Assembly (NCBI GenBank): GCA_963695135.1
Contig: CAVOGA010000001.1
Coordinates: 930,001-994,000, forward strand
Direction of reading: 5' to 3'
DNA from: Marinihelvus sp963695135
Lineage (GTDB): Bacteria > Pseudomonadota > Gammaproteobacteria > Xanthomonadales > SZUA-36
Length of the DNA: 64,000 nucleotides
This document shows positions 18,832-28,467 of this stretch, piece after piece (within the stretch, counting starts at the first letter, position 1; every line of letters begins with the position of its first letter). The position numbers and the translations under genes are program-made. The notes under the pieces are model-generated. The model saw only the letters and a program-made list of their open reading frames with translations. It had not been told where the DNA came from and did no database searches.

Positions 18832-19620
18832 ATGTGGACCGACGCCCTGACGCCCTTTCGATGGTTGCTGCGCGGCACCCTGTTCCTCTTCCATGCGACG
18901 ATTGCGCTGCCCCCCACGGTGATGGCGCAGGGGCGCCTTGGACGACGGATCAGGGTGGGTAACCGGACCCTGGACCTGTTTCTGCTGAACTGGTGGAGCG
19001 GTCGCACCTGCCGCCTGTTCGGCCTTCGGCCGGAGGTGCAGGGTCAGCCGATCGAGGGACCGGTCCTGATTGTTGCCAACCACATTTCCTGGGCAGATAT
19101 CCAGGGTTTGCACAGCGTTGCCGCCATGAGTTTTGTGGGCAAGGCGGAAATTTCCCGCTGGCCGGTCATGAGCACCCTGGCCGATGCAGGCGGCACGATC
19201 TATCACCAGCGTGGCAGCCACGATTCGAGCCACGGCGTGATGGAGCAGGTCAAGGAACGTTTTGCCAGCGGCGGGCGCGTGGCGGTGTTTCCCGAGGGCG
19301 GGATTTTGCCCGGCGCAGGCGTGAAGCGCTTCCACGCCCGCATGTTCAAGGTTGCGCAGGAAACCCGCTGTGCGATTCAACCGGTCATGATTCGCTACGT
19401 GCGGGATGGGCAGGTTGATCCGGACGTGACCTTCCTGGAAGGTGAAAACTTCCTGATCAACCTGGTGCGCCTGATGGGACGGCCGGCGAGCACCGCGCAA
19501 ATCTGCTTCCTGGAGCCGTTCGCTCCGGGCGATGCGCCCCGCCGCGCCCTCGCGGAGCAGGCGGAGACAGCGGTCCGCAGCGCCTTTGGCGCGCCGCTTG
19601 CCGCGCGGGAAATGTCCTGA
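18832..19620 (+). CDS. 1-acyl-sn-glycerol-3-phosphate acyltransferase-like (PlsC family)
   Basis: 262 residues. The catalytic motif NHxxxxD is present as NHISWAD (about residue 82), followed by the substrate-binding motif VFPEGG in place of the commoner FPEGT. A hydrophobic N-terminal region (about 12-35) suggests inner-membrane association. The family transfers acyl chains to lysophosphatidate or related lysolipids. It sits 3 bases after the thioesterase and shares one base with the start of the next gene, so it is part of a tight operon. Confidence 0.9.
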   Translation: MWTDALTPFRWLLRGTLFLFHATIALPPTVMAQGRLGRRIRVGNRTLDLFLLNWWSGRTCRLFGLRPEVQGQPIEGPVLIVANHISWADIQGLHSVAAMSFVGKAEISRWPVMSTLADAGGTIYHQRGSHDSSHGVMEQVKERFASGGRVAVFPEGGILPGAGVKRFHARMFKVAQETRCAIQPVMIRYVRDGQVDPDVTFLEGENFLINLVRLMGRPASTAQICFLEPFAPGDAPRRALAEQAETAVRSAFGAPLAAREMS

Positions 19621-20606
19621 TGGAAGACTTCATTGCGCCGGTCGGCCTGCGCAACCCGCACACCCAGTCGATCCTCAACTCGAGCAGCTTTCGCCAGGCC
19701 GCGGTCCGGCCGCGCGCCAGTGAGCTTCTGAAGCGGGAAGAGGTCATGCTGATGGATGCCGGCGACGGCGTGCGCCTGCGTGCGCACCTGTCCCGCCAGC
19801 CCGCGGGCGGCCGCGGGCTGGCCGTGCTCCTGCATGGCTGGGAAGGCAGCGTGAGCTCCAACTACATGCTCGATACGGGCGCCCGCCTGTTCGACGACGG
19901 GTTCGACGTATTCCGCCTGAACTTCCGCGACCATGGGGGCACCCATGATCTCAACCCGGGCCTGTTCCATTCCTGCCGTCTGGACGAGGTGCTCGGGGCG
20001 CTCGGTGATATGCAGCGCCGGCTTGGCGTCCGTGGCTGGAAAATCGCCGGTTACTCGCTGGGGGGGAATTTTGCCCTGCGCGTGGCCCGTCACGGCCCGG
20101 AGGCGGGTCTGGATATTTCGCAGGCCTTCGCGGTCTGCCCGGTGATTGATCCCGCCAGCGTGTTGAACGCCATGGAACAAGGACCCACCTTTTATGAAAA
20201 GTACTATGTCCAGAAATGGTCGCGCTCCGTGCGCGCCAAGCAGGCGGCTTTCCCCGGACGCTATGACGCTGCGGAAGAATGGTTCAGCCTGCCGGGACTG
20301 AGGGCAAGGACCGAGTATTTTGCGACGCGCTATGCGTCTTTCGGGTCACTTGAAGAATACCTGCACGGCTACTCGATCGGCGGAGAGCGGCTGCGCAAGC
20401 TCGAAGTGCCCAGCGTACTGTTGACCTCACGGGATGACCCGGTCTGCCCGGTGGAGGACCTGGCGCTGCTGGCGGAAACCAAACGTCTGCAGCTGCACGT
20501 GACACGCCACGGCGGCCATTGCGGATACCTGAAAAACTGGAAGCTCCAGAGCTGGGCCGATGAGCGCATCAGCGAGAACTTCCTGCGGGGCGTGGGAGCG
20601 TCCTGA
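19620..20606 (+). CDS. YheT-family alpha/beta hydrolase
   Basis: 328 residues. The opening GLRNPHTQSILNSSS is the hallmark of the YheT/ABHD1-3 family. Nucleophile Ser is in AGYSLGGN, Asp in SRDDPVCP and His in HGGHCGYL; VLLHGWEGS supplies the oxyanion region. Substrate unknown; related proteins are esterases or lipases. It overlaps the acyltransferase stop by one base. Confidence 0.92.
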   Translation: MEDFIAPVGLRNPHTQSILNSSSFRQAAVRPRASELLKREEVMLMDAGDGVRLRAHLSRQPAGGRGLAVLLHGWEGSVSSNYMLDTGARLFDDGFDVFRLNFRDHGGTHDLNPGLFHSCRLDEVLGALGDMQRRLGVRGWKIAGYSLGGNFALRVARHGPEAGLDISQAFAVCPVIDPASVLNAMEQGPTFYEKYYVQKWSRSVRAKQAAFPGRYDAAEEWFSLPGLRARTEYFATRYASFGSLEEYLHGYSIGGERLRKLEVPSVLLTSRDDPVCPVEDLALLAETKRLQLHVTRHGGHCGYLKNWKLQSWADERISENFLRGVGAS

Positions 20607-20628
20607 AAAAACGACAAGAGCGCACAAC

Positions 20629-22738
20629 ATGATGCAAGAAGTACAGAAGCACCTGGATGCCGGCGAACTGGCCGAGGCCGAAGCCCTTTGCAGGCAGGAA
20701 ATCGAAAGCAACCCGCAGCACGCGGAAGCGATGTTCATGCTGTCCCAGGTCCGGCAGAAGGCCGGTGACCTGGACGAGGCGCTGGGACTGTTGCAGGAAG
20801 CCGAGCGACTGGAGCCGTTCAATCCGAACATCTGCCACGCCCGCGGTGCGCTGCACATCAGCCGGCGGGAACCGGATGACGCGGCGCGCGCCTTCCAGCA
20901 GGCGCTGGACATTGATCCCTCGCATGCGGCGTCGCGCAATGGCCTGGCATTTCTTGAACTCGCTGCGGGGCGCCTGGAAGCCGCCGAGCACGCCGCTGAC
21001 ATGGTGCTTTCCGACGAGCCGCAGAACGCCCAGGCCATGGTCTACAAGGGCACCGCCCTGTTGCAGCTGGGCAAGTCAAAAGAAGCGGTCGCTTACCTGC
21101 AGGAGGCGCTGCGGCTTGAGCCGGAGGCGCTCACAGCCCAGGCCCAGTTGGGGCGGGCTTTTCTTGCCGAGGGCAACCCTGCCTTCGCGCTGCAGTGCTT
21201 TGAGAACGCGCTGCAACGGGTGCCCGGTTCGCCGGAACTGCTCGAACTCCTGGGCCGCGCCCAGCTGGAGATGGGCGAGGTGCGCCAGGCCCTGAAGCCG
21301 CTGCGCGAGGCGGTGGAAAAGGGCCGCGCCAACCCGGAGCTCTACCTTGCATTGGCCGCCAGCGAAACGGCGAACGGCCGGCCGGACCGCGGTGAGGCCC
21401 TGCTGCGCGCCGCCCTGAAGATGGGCCGGGATACGGCGGCGCCCCGCCTGGACCTGGTGCTGCCCCTGGCGGAGTTGTTGCTGGCCCGCGGCGCGGCGAA
21501 AGAGGCCGGCGGGCTGCTGGAGCCGCTGCAGACGCAAGGGGCCGATAACGAGATGCTCGATATCCTTCTCAGCCGTGCGCGGCTGCTGGCGGGTGATGCG
21601 GCCGGTGCCATCGCCGTCATCAAGCCGCGGGCGGAGCGGGCGGGGGCCGGGGAAGCGGCGCGCCTGGCCTATATCGAAATCCTGGACGGTGCGGGCGAAG
21701 CCGCCCTGGCCCAGGAGCTGCTGGACGCTTTGCTTGCGGAACCTGATCCGTCGCTGGATCTGCTGTTCTACCGGGCGCAGACGAGCGCTTAAGTCCGGCG
21801 ACCCCGGGGCCATTGACTGGCTTCAGAGCCTGGTTAACCGTGCCGGGCTGGGCAGCCGTCGTTTGATGGCCACCCGCCGCTTGCTGGCCGAAGCGCTTCA
21901 TCAGCACGGGCGTTACCCGGAGGCCGCGGGGCAGTTCCAGGCCATGGCTCACCAGGATGCGGAAGTGATGTACGTCGATGCGGAGCTGGAGGGTACCGAA
22001 ATTGACGCCAGCAGCGCCATGCAGGTGGAGGCCACCGCCGGGTGGCCGCGCGAACCGTTGGGGGACAACGATCCGGTCTTCATCATCGCCTGGCCCGGAT
22101 CAGGCCAGGAGCGGGTGCTGCCGGCCCTGGCGGCTCACCCGGGCGTGCAGCTGCTGCTGGACCCGGGCGCCAGCCAGGCCCGCCGCCGGGCCCGCATCGA
22201 CCGCCCCCGCGGATCAAACTCGCTGGCCCGGCTCAACGACACGCAGATCGAGCTGCGCCGAAACCGCTACCGGAAAGCGCTGGAGCAGTCCGGCTACAAG
22301 GAGGACGGGCGGCTCCTTATTGACGGCATGTGGCTGAGCGTTGAAGCGCTGCCAACCATCGCGCGGCTGTTTCCGGCCGCCAGGGTGCTGGTCCTCGGTC
22401 GTGACCCCCGCGACATGCGCGTGGCCTGGATGATGAGCGGTTACCGCAACCCGGATCTCATGGCTGAGCGTTACGCGCAGCAACTGGAACTGCTGGAGCG
22501 CTGCCGGGAGGCGCTGCCGCTGAAGTTCATCGACCTGGACTATGATTCGATCGAGGCCGACCCGGCGCGGTTGCTGTCCGGCCTGCAGGAGGCGCTGGGT
22601 CTGACGCCCGAGGACGCGGTGCTGGAGCGGTTCGCGGCCACCAGGCTGCCCGTGCCGCTGGAGAAAGGGGCTTACCGGCACTATGCGGGCAGTGACGAAG
22701 CGGACGCGGCCACCCCGGATTCAGACGCGGTCCACTGA
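20629..22738 (+). CDS. TPR protein with degenerate sulfotransferase-like domain, one frameshift near 21785
   Basis: About 700 residues in two frames joined near 21785 (removing one base yields ...FYRAQT-ALKSGDPGAIDWLQ). The N-terminal 380 residues are tetratricopeptide repeats. The C-terminal 300 resemble the sulfotransferase domain of TPR-sulfotransferases: IARLFPAARVLVLGRDPRDMRVAW matches the 3'-phosphate-binding motif of PAPS. The 5' loop, however, reads IIAWPGSGQERV where the family has PRSGTT, so PAPS binding may be lost. It starts 22 bases after the YheT gene and converges with a canonical TPR-sulfotransferase (22769-24766). Confidence 0.8.
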
Positions 22739-22768
22739 TACCGTCCGCTTCCGGCAGCGCGGGCGCCG

Positions 22769-24766
22769 TTAGTCCTGGTAGTGGTAGCGCTGCATCGCCG
22801 GCTCAAGCAGCGGCAGCAGCGGCTCCAGGTGCCGGCGATAGCGCTGCCAGCGACCGCTGGCGCGCCGGTAGATGGGTTCCGCGACCTGCTGGTAGCTGCT
22901 GGTGCGCACGCGGTCCCGGGTGCCCAGGCGTGCCTCCCGCTCAAAGCTGAGGGACGCCGGCTCAATGTCCAGGAACGTGCAGACCGGCGCCATGGCCCCG
23001 GCGATGTCTGCTACCAGGTCCTCGTAGCGGACCGTCAGGACAGGCAGCGCAAGCCGGTCTTCCAGTTTGGCCCATAGCCCCATGATCCTGGCGTAGGTCT
23101 GCGCCGAGTGTGCAAGCGTATCAAAGTGGATGTTCGTCTCGTTGACCGTGTAATGCTGCATGAAATTGCTCAGCACCACGTCCCCGGGATGGCGTGCGAT
23201 AAACACGATTCTGGCCGCCGGGAACAGGCGCTGAATGAGTCCGGCATGCATGAAACGCAGGGGCATCTTGTCGATGGTCAGGGCGCCGCTGGCGCCGTTC
23301 AGCAGTTGATTGACGTGCATCCGGTAGGACTGCCGGCCCGCTGCCACGTCTTCGGCGGTGAACCGGGCCAGCCTGGCGGGGTAGGGCGGGTCAGCCTGTT
23401 CCAGGCGCCGGATCAACGGGTCCAGCGTGGCTGCTTCCTCGAGGGCCAGCACCTGCGGGTTGGTGGCCAGCGTGGTGTCTACCAGCGTGGTTCCCGAGCG
23501 GGGAAAGCCGACCAGGAAACACAGGTCTTCACCGTCCGGGCCCTCGCCCGGGCCGGGTTCAATGCCCGGTGCGCCGGCATCCAGCCAGGCCTCCAGCGCG
23601 GCACAGCGACGTTCAAGGGCGTCCGGATCTGTCTGCAAGGCGCTGGCGCCCTGGCGGGCCAGGCGGTTGCCCAGTGTGAAGGCCTCGATGGCTGCATCAG
23701 CCTCGCCTTCGCGGTCCAGCGCGAGGCCCAGTTCGAAGCCGTACTGCAGGGCCACGCGCCGGGGTAGTTGGGCCGGGTCCAGGCCGCGCAGCCGTCGCAG
23801 CGCAGCCGCCGTGTCACCGCGACGGCGCTCCAGCTTGGCGCCTTCCAGGTGCAGGCCCGGGTGCGTCGGATCAGCGGCGAAACCCCGGCGCAGCGCTTCG
23901 ATCGCCTCGTCCTCCCGGTTGGCCTGTTCCAGCACGCAGGTCAGTTCGATCCAGGCCTCCACGTCCATCGGGTCCAGCGCCGTGGCGCGACGCAGGCAGC
24001 TCAGCGCCTGCTCCGTGTCCGTGAGCTCGTTATGCAGCTGCCCCAGGTATAGCCAGGCGAGCGGGTTGTCCGCGTCCAGGTCAATTGCCGCCTGCAGGCT
24101 TTTCCAGGCGGGCTCAAGCCGGCCGAGCAGGAGTTGGCTCAGGCCGGCGTTGACCAGCGCCTCGACGTGTTCCGGGTTGCTTTGCAGGAGCCTGTTGAAC
24201 TCTGCCAGCGCCGCTTCCGTCTGCTCCTGGTGAAACAGGGTAATGCCCAGGTCGAGGCGGGCAGGTTCGAGGGCCGGCGCGAGCTCCAGGGCCTTGCGGA
24301 ATGACTGCAGCGCTGCGGCAAAATCGCCGCCTGCCCGTTGCGCATGCCCGAGGCTGAGCCAGGCTTCCGCATAGTCCGGGCGCAGGCGCACCGCCTTGCC
24401 CAGGGCGTCGAGCGCGGGACCGGCCTGTCCCGCGTTGTGCAGCGCCCGCCCGGCGTGGTGGTGGGCGCTCGCGCAATCGGCCTGCAGGGCCAGGGCGGCC
24501 TGGCAGGCCTGCAGGGATGCGGGAAGATTGCCGTCACGGAAAGCGATCAGGGCTTTGCTGACCAGCTGCTCGGGGGAGTCCTCGCCCGCCATCCGCGCGG
24601 CGACTGCAAACGCTTCATCCCGGCGACCCTCGCTGAGCAGGAGATCGCGCAGGGCGGCCTGGCATGCCTCCTCGCCGGACTGCATGCGCAGCAGCGATTC
24701 AGCCTGCTGCTGCTGTCCCGCGCGCATCAGTTCGCGCGCTTGCTCGGGGTGGCTTGGCTTGTGCAT
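22769..24766 (-). CDS. TPR-sulfotransferase
   Basis: 665 residues, intact. Residues 1-390 are tetratricopeptide repeats, mostly with the AxAxxxLG...P pattern. Residues 410-665 are a sulfotransferase domain with the PAPS 5'-loop FLVGFPRSGTTLVDTTL (417-433) and the 3'-phosphate motif RIVFIARHPGDVVLSNFMQ. It would move sulfate from PAPS to an unknown acceptor; TPRs suggest a protein or peptide partner. It converges with the related but degenerate gene at 20629-22738 with a 30-base gap. The pair looks like an old duplication in opposite orientation. Confidence 0.92.
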   Translation of the reverse strand: MHKPSHPEQARELMRAGQQQQAESLLRMQSGEEACQAALRDLLLSEGRRDEAFAVAARMAGEDSPEQLVSKALIAFRDGNLPASLQACQAALALQADCASAHHHAGRALHNAGQAGPALDALGKAVRLRPDYAEAWLSLGHAQRAGGDFAAALQSFRKALELAPALEPARLDLGITLFHQEQTEAALAEFNRLLQSNPEHVEALVNAGLSQLLLGRLEPAWKSLQAAIDLDADNPLAWLYLGQLHNELTDTEQALSCLRRATALDPMDVEAWIELTCVLEQANREDEAIEALRRGFAADPTHPGLHLEGAKLERRRGDTAAALRRLRGLDPAQLPRRVALQYGFELGLALDREGEADAAIEAFTLGNRLARQGASALQTDPDALERRCAALEAWLDAGAPGIEPGPGEGPDGEDLCFLVGFPRSGTTLVDTTLATNPQVLALEEAATLDPLIRRLEQADPPYPARLARFTAEDVAAGRQSYRMHVNQLLNGASGALTIDKMPLRFMHAGLIQRLFPAARIVFIARHPGDVVLSNFMQHYTVNETNIHFDTLAHSAQTYARIMGLWAKLEDRLALPVLTVRYEDLVADIAGAMAPVCTFLDIEPASLSFEREARLGTRDRVRTSSYQQVAEPIYRRASGRWQRYRRHLEPLLPLLEPAMQRYHYQD

Positions 24767-24799
24767 GGGTTTTGCGGCCCGGCAGGGTCAGTGGGATAG

Positions 24800-24873
24800 T
24801 GGAGCGGGTGATGGGAATCGAACCCACGTCATCAGCTTGGGAAGCTGAGGTTCTACCATTGAACTACACCCGC
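24800..24873 (-). tRNA. tRNA-Gly (CCC anticodon)
   Basis: Reading the minus strand from 24873: 7-bp acceptor stem GCGGGTG paired with CACCCGC, D-arm with TTCAATGGTAGAA, anticodon stem TCAGC/GCTGA with loop TTCCCAA (anticodon CCC), T-arm with GGGTTCGATTCCC, discriminator T, encoded CCA at 24800-24802. It decodes GGG. Confidence 0.95.
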
Positions 24874-25032
24874 GTTCCGGTCCGGCCCTAGTCTACCTGC
24901 GCCATCCGGGGCAACCAAGCCCGTCAGGCGCGCGGATTGCCCGGGGCGGTTCGGCCCTCTAAACTGCCCGCTTGTGCATCCGCCGGCACGGCCGCAGCCG
25001 GCCAACCACCCTTTGCGTCCGGTACCTTGTCC

Positions 25033-25878
25033 ATGCAACCCAGACGACTGCTGACCGAGCCCCTCCTGCATTTCTTCCTGATCGGCGCCCTGCTGTTTTA
25101 CCTGTATGGGTGGCTGAATGATGACGAGACCGGTGATCTGGGGGAAATCGTCGTCAGCGCCGCGGTACAGGAGCAGCTCGCCGCGACCTTCCAGCGCACC
25201 TGGCAGCGGGCGCCCACGGCGCAGGAAATGACTTCCCTGGTGGACGGCTGGGTTCGCGAAGAGGTGCTGTACCGGCAGGGCGTGGCCATGGGGTTTGACC
25301 AGGGCGACCCCGTGATTCGCCGCCGGGTGGCGCAGAAGGTCGGCTTCGTTGCCGATGGCCTGGCGCCGGAAACCCCCACCGATGAAGAATTGAACGCCTG
25401 GCTCGAGACGCGCGCTGACGCCTACCAGGTTCCGCCGCGCTACAGCTTTGAGCAGGTGTATATCAACCCGGAGCAGCATGCGGGCGACCTGGAGGCGTAC
25501 CTGGCAAGCACCCTGGCCGCCCTGCAGGGCGCGGCCGGCGCGGGCAGCGGGGGGCTGGGCGATTCGATCATGCTGCCGGGCGAGGTCGCCGCGGCGACGC
25601 CGCGGGATATCGAGCGGGTCTTCGGCCTGGAGTTCGCCGCGGCCGTGGCGGCGCTGAGCCCGGGCGCATGGCAGGGTCCGGTGATTTCCGGTTTCGGGCT
25701 GCATTTTGTCCGGGTAAACGACGTGCTTCCGGGCCGCCGCCCCGGGCTTGACGAGGTGCGCGCCGAGGTGGAGCGCGATTACCTGAATGAACAGGCCGGC
25801 GAGATCAGCGATGCGTTCTACGAGGCCCTGCGCGAGCGCTACACGGTCCGCGTGGAGCCGGCCACTAGCGGTAGCTGA
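25033..25878 (+). CDS. Membrane-anchored PpiC-type peptidyl-prolyl isomerase
   Basis: 281 residues from ATG 25033. One N-terminal membrane helix (LLHFFLIGALLFYLYGWL), then a SurA-N-like helical segment (VQEQLAATFQRTWQRAPT...YRQGVAMGF) and a degenerate parvulin domain ending with GPVISGFGLHFVRVNDVLPG. The architecture is that of periplasmic chaperone-isomerases of the PpiC/PrsA group. The HupE/UreJ gene starts one base after its stop, so the two are co-translated; this pairing suggests that the isomerase helps assemble or serve the transporter-like partner. Confidence 0.85.
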   Translation: MQPRRLLTEPLLHFFLIGALLFYLYGWLNDDETGDLGEIVVSAAVQEQLAATFQRTWQRAPTAQEMTSLVDGWVREEVLYRQGVAMGFDQGDPVIRRRVAQKVGFVADGLAPETPTDEELNAWLETRADAYQVPPRYSFEQVYINPEQHAGDLEAYLASTLAALQGAAGAGSGGLGDSIMLPGEVAAATPRDIERVFGLEFAAAVAALSPGAWQGPVISGFGLHFVRVNDVLPGRRPGLDEVRAEVERDYLNEQAGEISDAFYEALRERYTVRVEPATSGS

Positions 25879-25879
25879 G

Positions 25880-26872
25880 ATGATCCGACTGATCGGCAGC
25901 GTTGCGATCCTGTGGCTGCTCCTGCTGGCCGCACCCGCGTCCGGGGACATTTTTCAGCCGGCCTACCTGGAAATTCGCGAGACCGGCGAGGACGAGTACG
26001 CGGTTCTGTGGAAGGTGCCCGCGCGCGCGGACGGGCGCCGCCTGGCCACCTATGTCCGGTTTCCTGACGGCACCGAGGAACTCACCGCGCCGAACCCCTT
26101 TATCGCGAACGGCGCCTGGGTGGAGCGCTGGACCATCCGCTTCGAGGGCGGGCTGGTGGGTGAGACCATCGCCATTGATGGCAATGCAGCCGGTGTTTCC
26201 GACATCATCGCGCGGATTGAGCGGCTGGACGGATCCAGCCAGGTCGAGCGGCTGGAAGTCGGCGCGCCCCGGTTCGTGGTGCAGCCGCCGCAGGGCACCG
26301 GTGAAATCGCCTGGGCCTACACGGTGCTGGGTGTTGAGCACATTCTTGGCGGGATTGACCATCTCCTGTTCGTGCTGGCCCTGTTGCTGATCGTGCGGGG
26401 CGGCAAGCGCATCATCGCGACCATCACGGCGTTCACCGTGGCCCACAGCATCACCCTGGTGGCGGCCACCCTGGGCTATGTGCATGTGCCCGGGCCGCCG
26501 GTGGAAGCCATCATCGCGCTCAGTATTGTCTTCGTGGCGGCGGAGGTCATTCACGGTATCCAGGGGCGGCCGGGCATCACCGCGCGGGCGCCCTGGGTGG
26601 TGGCTTTCAGCTTTGGCCTGCTGCATGGGCTGGGCTTTGCCGGCGCGCTGGAGGAGGTGGGTTTGCCGCAAACGGCGATCCCGGTGGCGTTGCTGATGTT
26701 CAACGTGGGCGTCGAGCTGGGCCAGCTGATATTTGTGGCTGCGGTGCTGATCGCTGCCGCGCTTGGCCAGCGGCTGCTGCGCAAAAGCGAGGCCTGGGCG
26801 GTGCCGGTAACTTCCTACGCGATCGGCTCGGTCGCGGCCCTGTGGACCCTGGAGCGTATCGCCAGCTTCTGA
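25880..26872 (+). CDS. HupE/UreJ_2 family membrane protein
   Basis: 330 residues from ATG 25880. A signal peptide (about 1-23) and a periplasmic beta-rich domain (24-145) are followed by six membrane helices. The C-terminal half carries the family's His/Asp motif HILGGIDHLLFVLALLL and FTVAHSITL, candidates for metal ligands. HupE/UreJ proteins are linked to nickel or cobalt uptake for hydrogenase or urease, but neither is seen here; the fused periplasmic domain marks the UreJ_2-type subgroup, whose substrate is unknown. Co-operonic with the PpiC-like gene. Confidence 0.85.
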   Translation: MIRLIGSVAILWLLLLAAPASGDIFQPAYLEIRETGEDEYAVLWKVPARADGRRLATYVRFPDGTEELTAPNPFIANGAWVERWTIRFEGGLVGETIAIDGNAAGVSDIIARIERLDGSSQVERLEVGAPRFVVQPPQGTGEIAWAYTVLGVEHILGGIDHLLFVLALLLIVRGGKRIIATITAFTVAHSITLVAATLGYVHVPGPPVEAIIALSIVFVAAEVIHGIQGRPGITARAPWVVAFSFGLLHGLGFAGALEEVGLPQTAIPVALLMFNVGVELGQLIFVAAVLIAAALGQRLLRKSEAWAVPVTSYAIGSVAALWTLERIASF

Positions 26873-26914
26873 GCTGCAGACCCGGCGGGTGTCAGAAAGC
26901 CGGCCGGTCGGCTG

Positions 26915-27841
26915 TCAGTTTCCGCGTTGCAGCGCCGCGACGTGGGCCCGGGAAGCGGTGGCAAGCGCCTCGAGGTCATAGCCGCCTTCCAGGATTGAAA
27001 CCACCCGCCCGTTGGCGCTGTCCTGCGCCAGGGCCATGATTTCCCCGGTGATCCATTCGTAATCAGCGTCCTTGAGCAGCAGTTGCCCGAGCGGGTCGCG
27101 CTCGTGGGCGTCGAAGCCGGCAGAGACCAGGATCATGTCCGGCGCGAAGTCCGCGACTGCCGGCAGCGCTTCCCGGCTCCAGGCCTGGCGGAATGCAGCG
27201 CTGTCGGTGCCAGGGGCGAGAGGCAGGTTGAGGATATTGCCCGCGCCGCGTTCATCGCGGTGACCGCTGCCCGGATAAAGGGGCATCTGGTGGCTGGAGA
27301 TGAACAGCACGCTCGGATCGTTCTCGAAGATCTGCTGGGTGCCGTTGCCGTGGTGCACATCGAAGTCGATGACCGCCACGCGCTCAATGCCGGGCTGTTG
27401 CTGCGCGTGGCGCGCAGCCACGGCGACGTTGTTATACAGGCAGAAGCCCATCGAAAAATCCGTCCCCGAATGGTGCCCCGGCGGCCGGGCGACGACGAAG
27501 GCGTTGGCCGCATTGCCGGCCATGATCTGCTCCACCGCGAAACACAGCCCGCCGGCGCCGCGGGCGCTCGCCGCGAGGGATCCCGCGTTCATGAGCGTGT
27601 CCGACTCGCTCAGGGGTACCCGGCCTTCCGACGGCTCCATGTCCGCCAGCCACTGCTGGTAGCTTCCGGCGTGCACCCGGTCGAGCTGCTCGCGTGTGGC
27701 CAGCGGCGCCGGCAGGTATTCAAGGCCACGCAGGGCTTCCAGCCCGCTCAGGACGGCCGCCTGGCGGCGCACCTGCTCCGGGTGGCCCGGGCCCGGGTCG
27801 TGTCTCAGGCAGTCGTCGTGGTGGATGATCAGCGTGCTCAT
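26915..27841 (-). CDS. Histone deacetylase-family (class II HDAC-like) amidohydrolase
   Basis: 308 residues. Catalytic and zinc-binding motifs are complete: ARPPGHHSG (His-His charge relay), VIDFDVHHGNGTQ (zinc Asp/His), SAGFDAHERDPLG (zinc Asp) and LEGGYDLEAL. Bacterial members deacetylate acetylpolyamines, acetyl-lysine or acetoin-related substrates; the native substrate cannot be told from sequence. It precedes no obvious partner; the Lrp-type regulator lies upstream on the same strand with 62 bases between. Confidence 0.92.
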   Translation of the reverse strand: MSTLIIHHDDCLRHDPGPGHPEQVRRQAAVLSGLEALRGLEYLPAPLATREQLDRVHAGSYQQWLADMEPSEGRVPLSESDTLMNAGSLAASARGAGGLCFAVEQIMAGNAANAFVVARPPGHHSGTDFSMGFCLYNNVAVAARHAQQQPGIERVAVIDFDVHHGNGTQQIFENDPSVLFISSHQMPLYPGSGHRDERGAGNILNLPLAPGTDSAAFRQAWSREALPAVADFAPDMILVSAGFDAHERDPLGQLLLKDADYEWITGEIMALAQDSANGRVVSILEGGYDLEALATASRAHVAALQRGN

Positions 27842-27903
27842 GGGGCAACCTGTACGGGGAAGGAGGCCAGCATACTCCCGCGCGGCCGGCGTGCGCCACC
27901 GTG

Positions 27904-28395
27904 TCAGCTCTTGAACACCGGCAGGCGCGTGCTTTCCTTGACCTCTTCCATCACCACGTAGCTGCGCGAGCCATTCACGCCGGGCAGGGCGAGGATCTTT
28001 TCCGCGAGGAACGCCCGGTATTCCTGCATGTCGCGCACCCGCGCCTTGATCAGGTAGTCGAAGTTACCGGAGACCAGGTGGCAGTCGAGGACTTCCGGCA
28101 GTTTGCGCGCCTCGTTGCGAAAATCCCGAAACACGTCGCGCGCCGTGTGCGTGAGGTTGATTTCCGCGAATACCAGCAGCCCCGCATCCATCATTTCCGG
28201 GTCCAGCAGGGCCGTGTAGCCGCGGATGTACCCGTCCCGCTCCAGGCGCCGCACCCGCTCCAGGCAGGGTGTCGGTGTCAGGTTGACCTTGCGCGCAAGC
28301 TTGACGTTCGAAATACGCCCGTCTTCCTGCAGCGCGTCGAGGATGCGTTTGTCGATGCGGTCCAGATCGGCGAAGCGCTTGTGGGTTTTGGGCAT
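27904..28395 (-). CDS. Lrp/AsnC-family transcriptional regulator
   Basis: 163 residues from ATG 28395 (MPKTHKRFADLDRIDKRIL). The N-terminal winged helix-turn-helix contains KLARKVNLTPTPCLERVRRLE, and the C-terminal RAM (ligand-binding) domain contains DYLIKARVRDMQEYRAFL. The TPTPCLERVRRLE recognition helix is that of true Lrp. It is divergent from alanine dehydrogenase with two Lrp-like boxes between them, so it probably controls ald (alanine/leucine-responsive) and itself. An upstream ATG at 28428 is in frame but lies inside the operator region. Confidence 0.93.
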   Translation of the reverse strand: MPKTHKRFADLDRIDKRILDALQEDGRISNVKLARKVNLTPTPCLERVRRLERDGYIRGYTALLDPEMMDAGLLVFAEINLTHTARDVFRDFRNEARKLPEVLDCHLVSGNFDYLIKARVRDMQEYRAFLAEKILALPGVNGSRSYVVMEEVKESTRLPVFKS

Positions 28396-28422
28396 AGCGG
28401 TTCCTGTAATACGGATGTTTTT

Positions 28423-28437
28423 CAGCATAATTGACTG
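28423..28437. promoter_or_regulatory. Lrp-like operator, box 1
   Basis: CAGCATAATTGACTG matches 13 of 15 positions of the E. coli Lrp consensus YAGHAWATTWTDCTR. It lies in the divergent gap between the Lrp-type regulator and ald. Matching done by eye. Confidence 0.55.
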
Positions 28438-28452
28438 CTAAATCCGCATCAA

Positions 28453-28467
28453 TAGCGCAATATGCTG
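28453..28467. promoter_or_regulatory. Lrp-like operator, box 2
   Basis: TAGCGCAATATGCTG matches 12 of 15 positions of the Lrp consensus. Its centre is 30 bp from box 1, close to three helical turns, the spacing expected for cooperative Lrp dimers bound on one DNA face. Confidence 0.5.

Noticed and set aside
17161..19500. A single 779-codon open frame on the minus strand
   Set aside because: Only the part below 18210 matches a known family; the rest is antisense to the thioesterase and acyltransferase genes and has no conserved motif. High G+C keeps shadow frames open.
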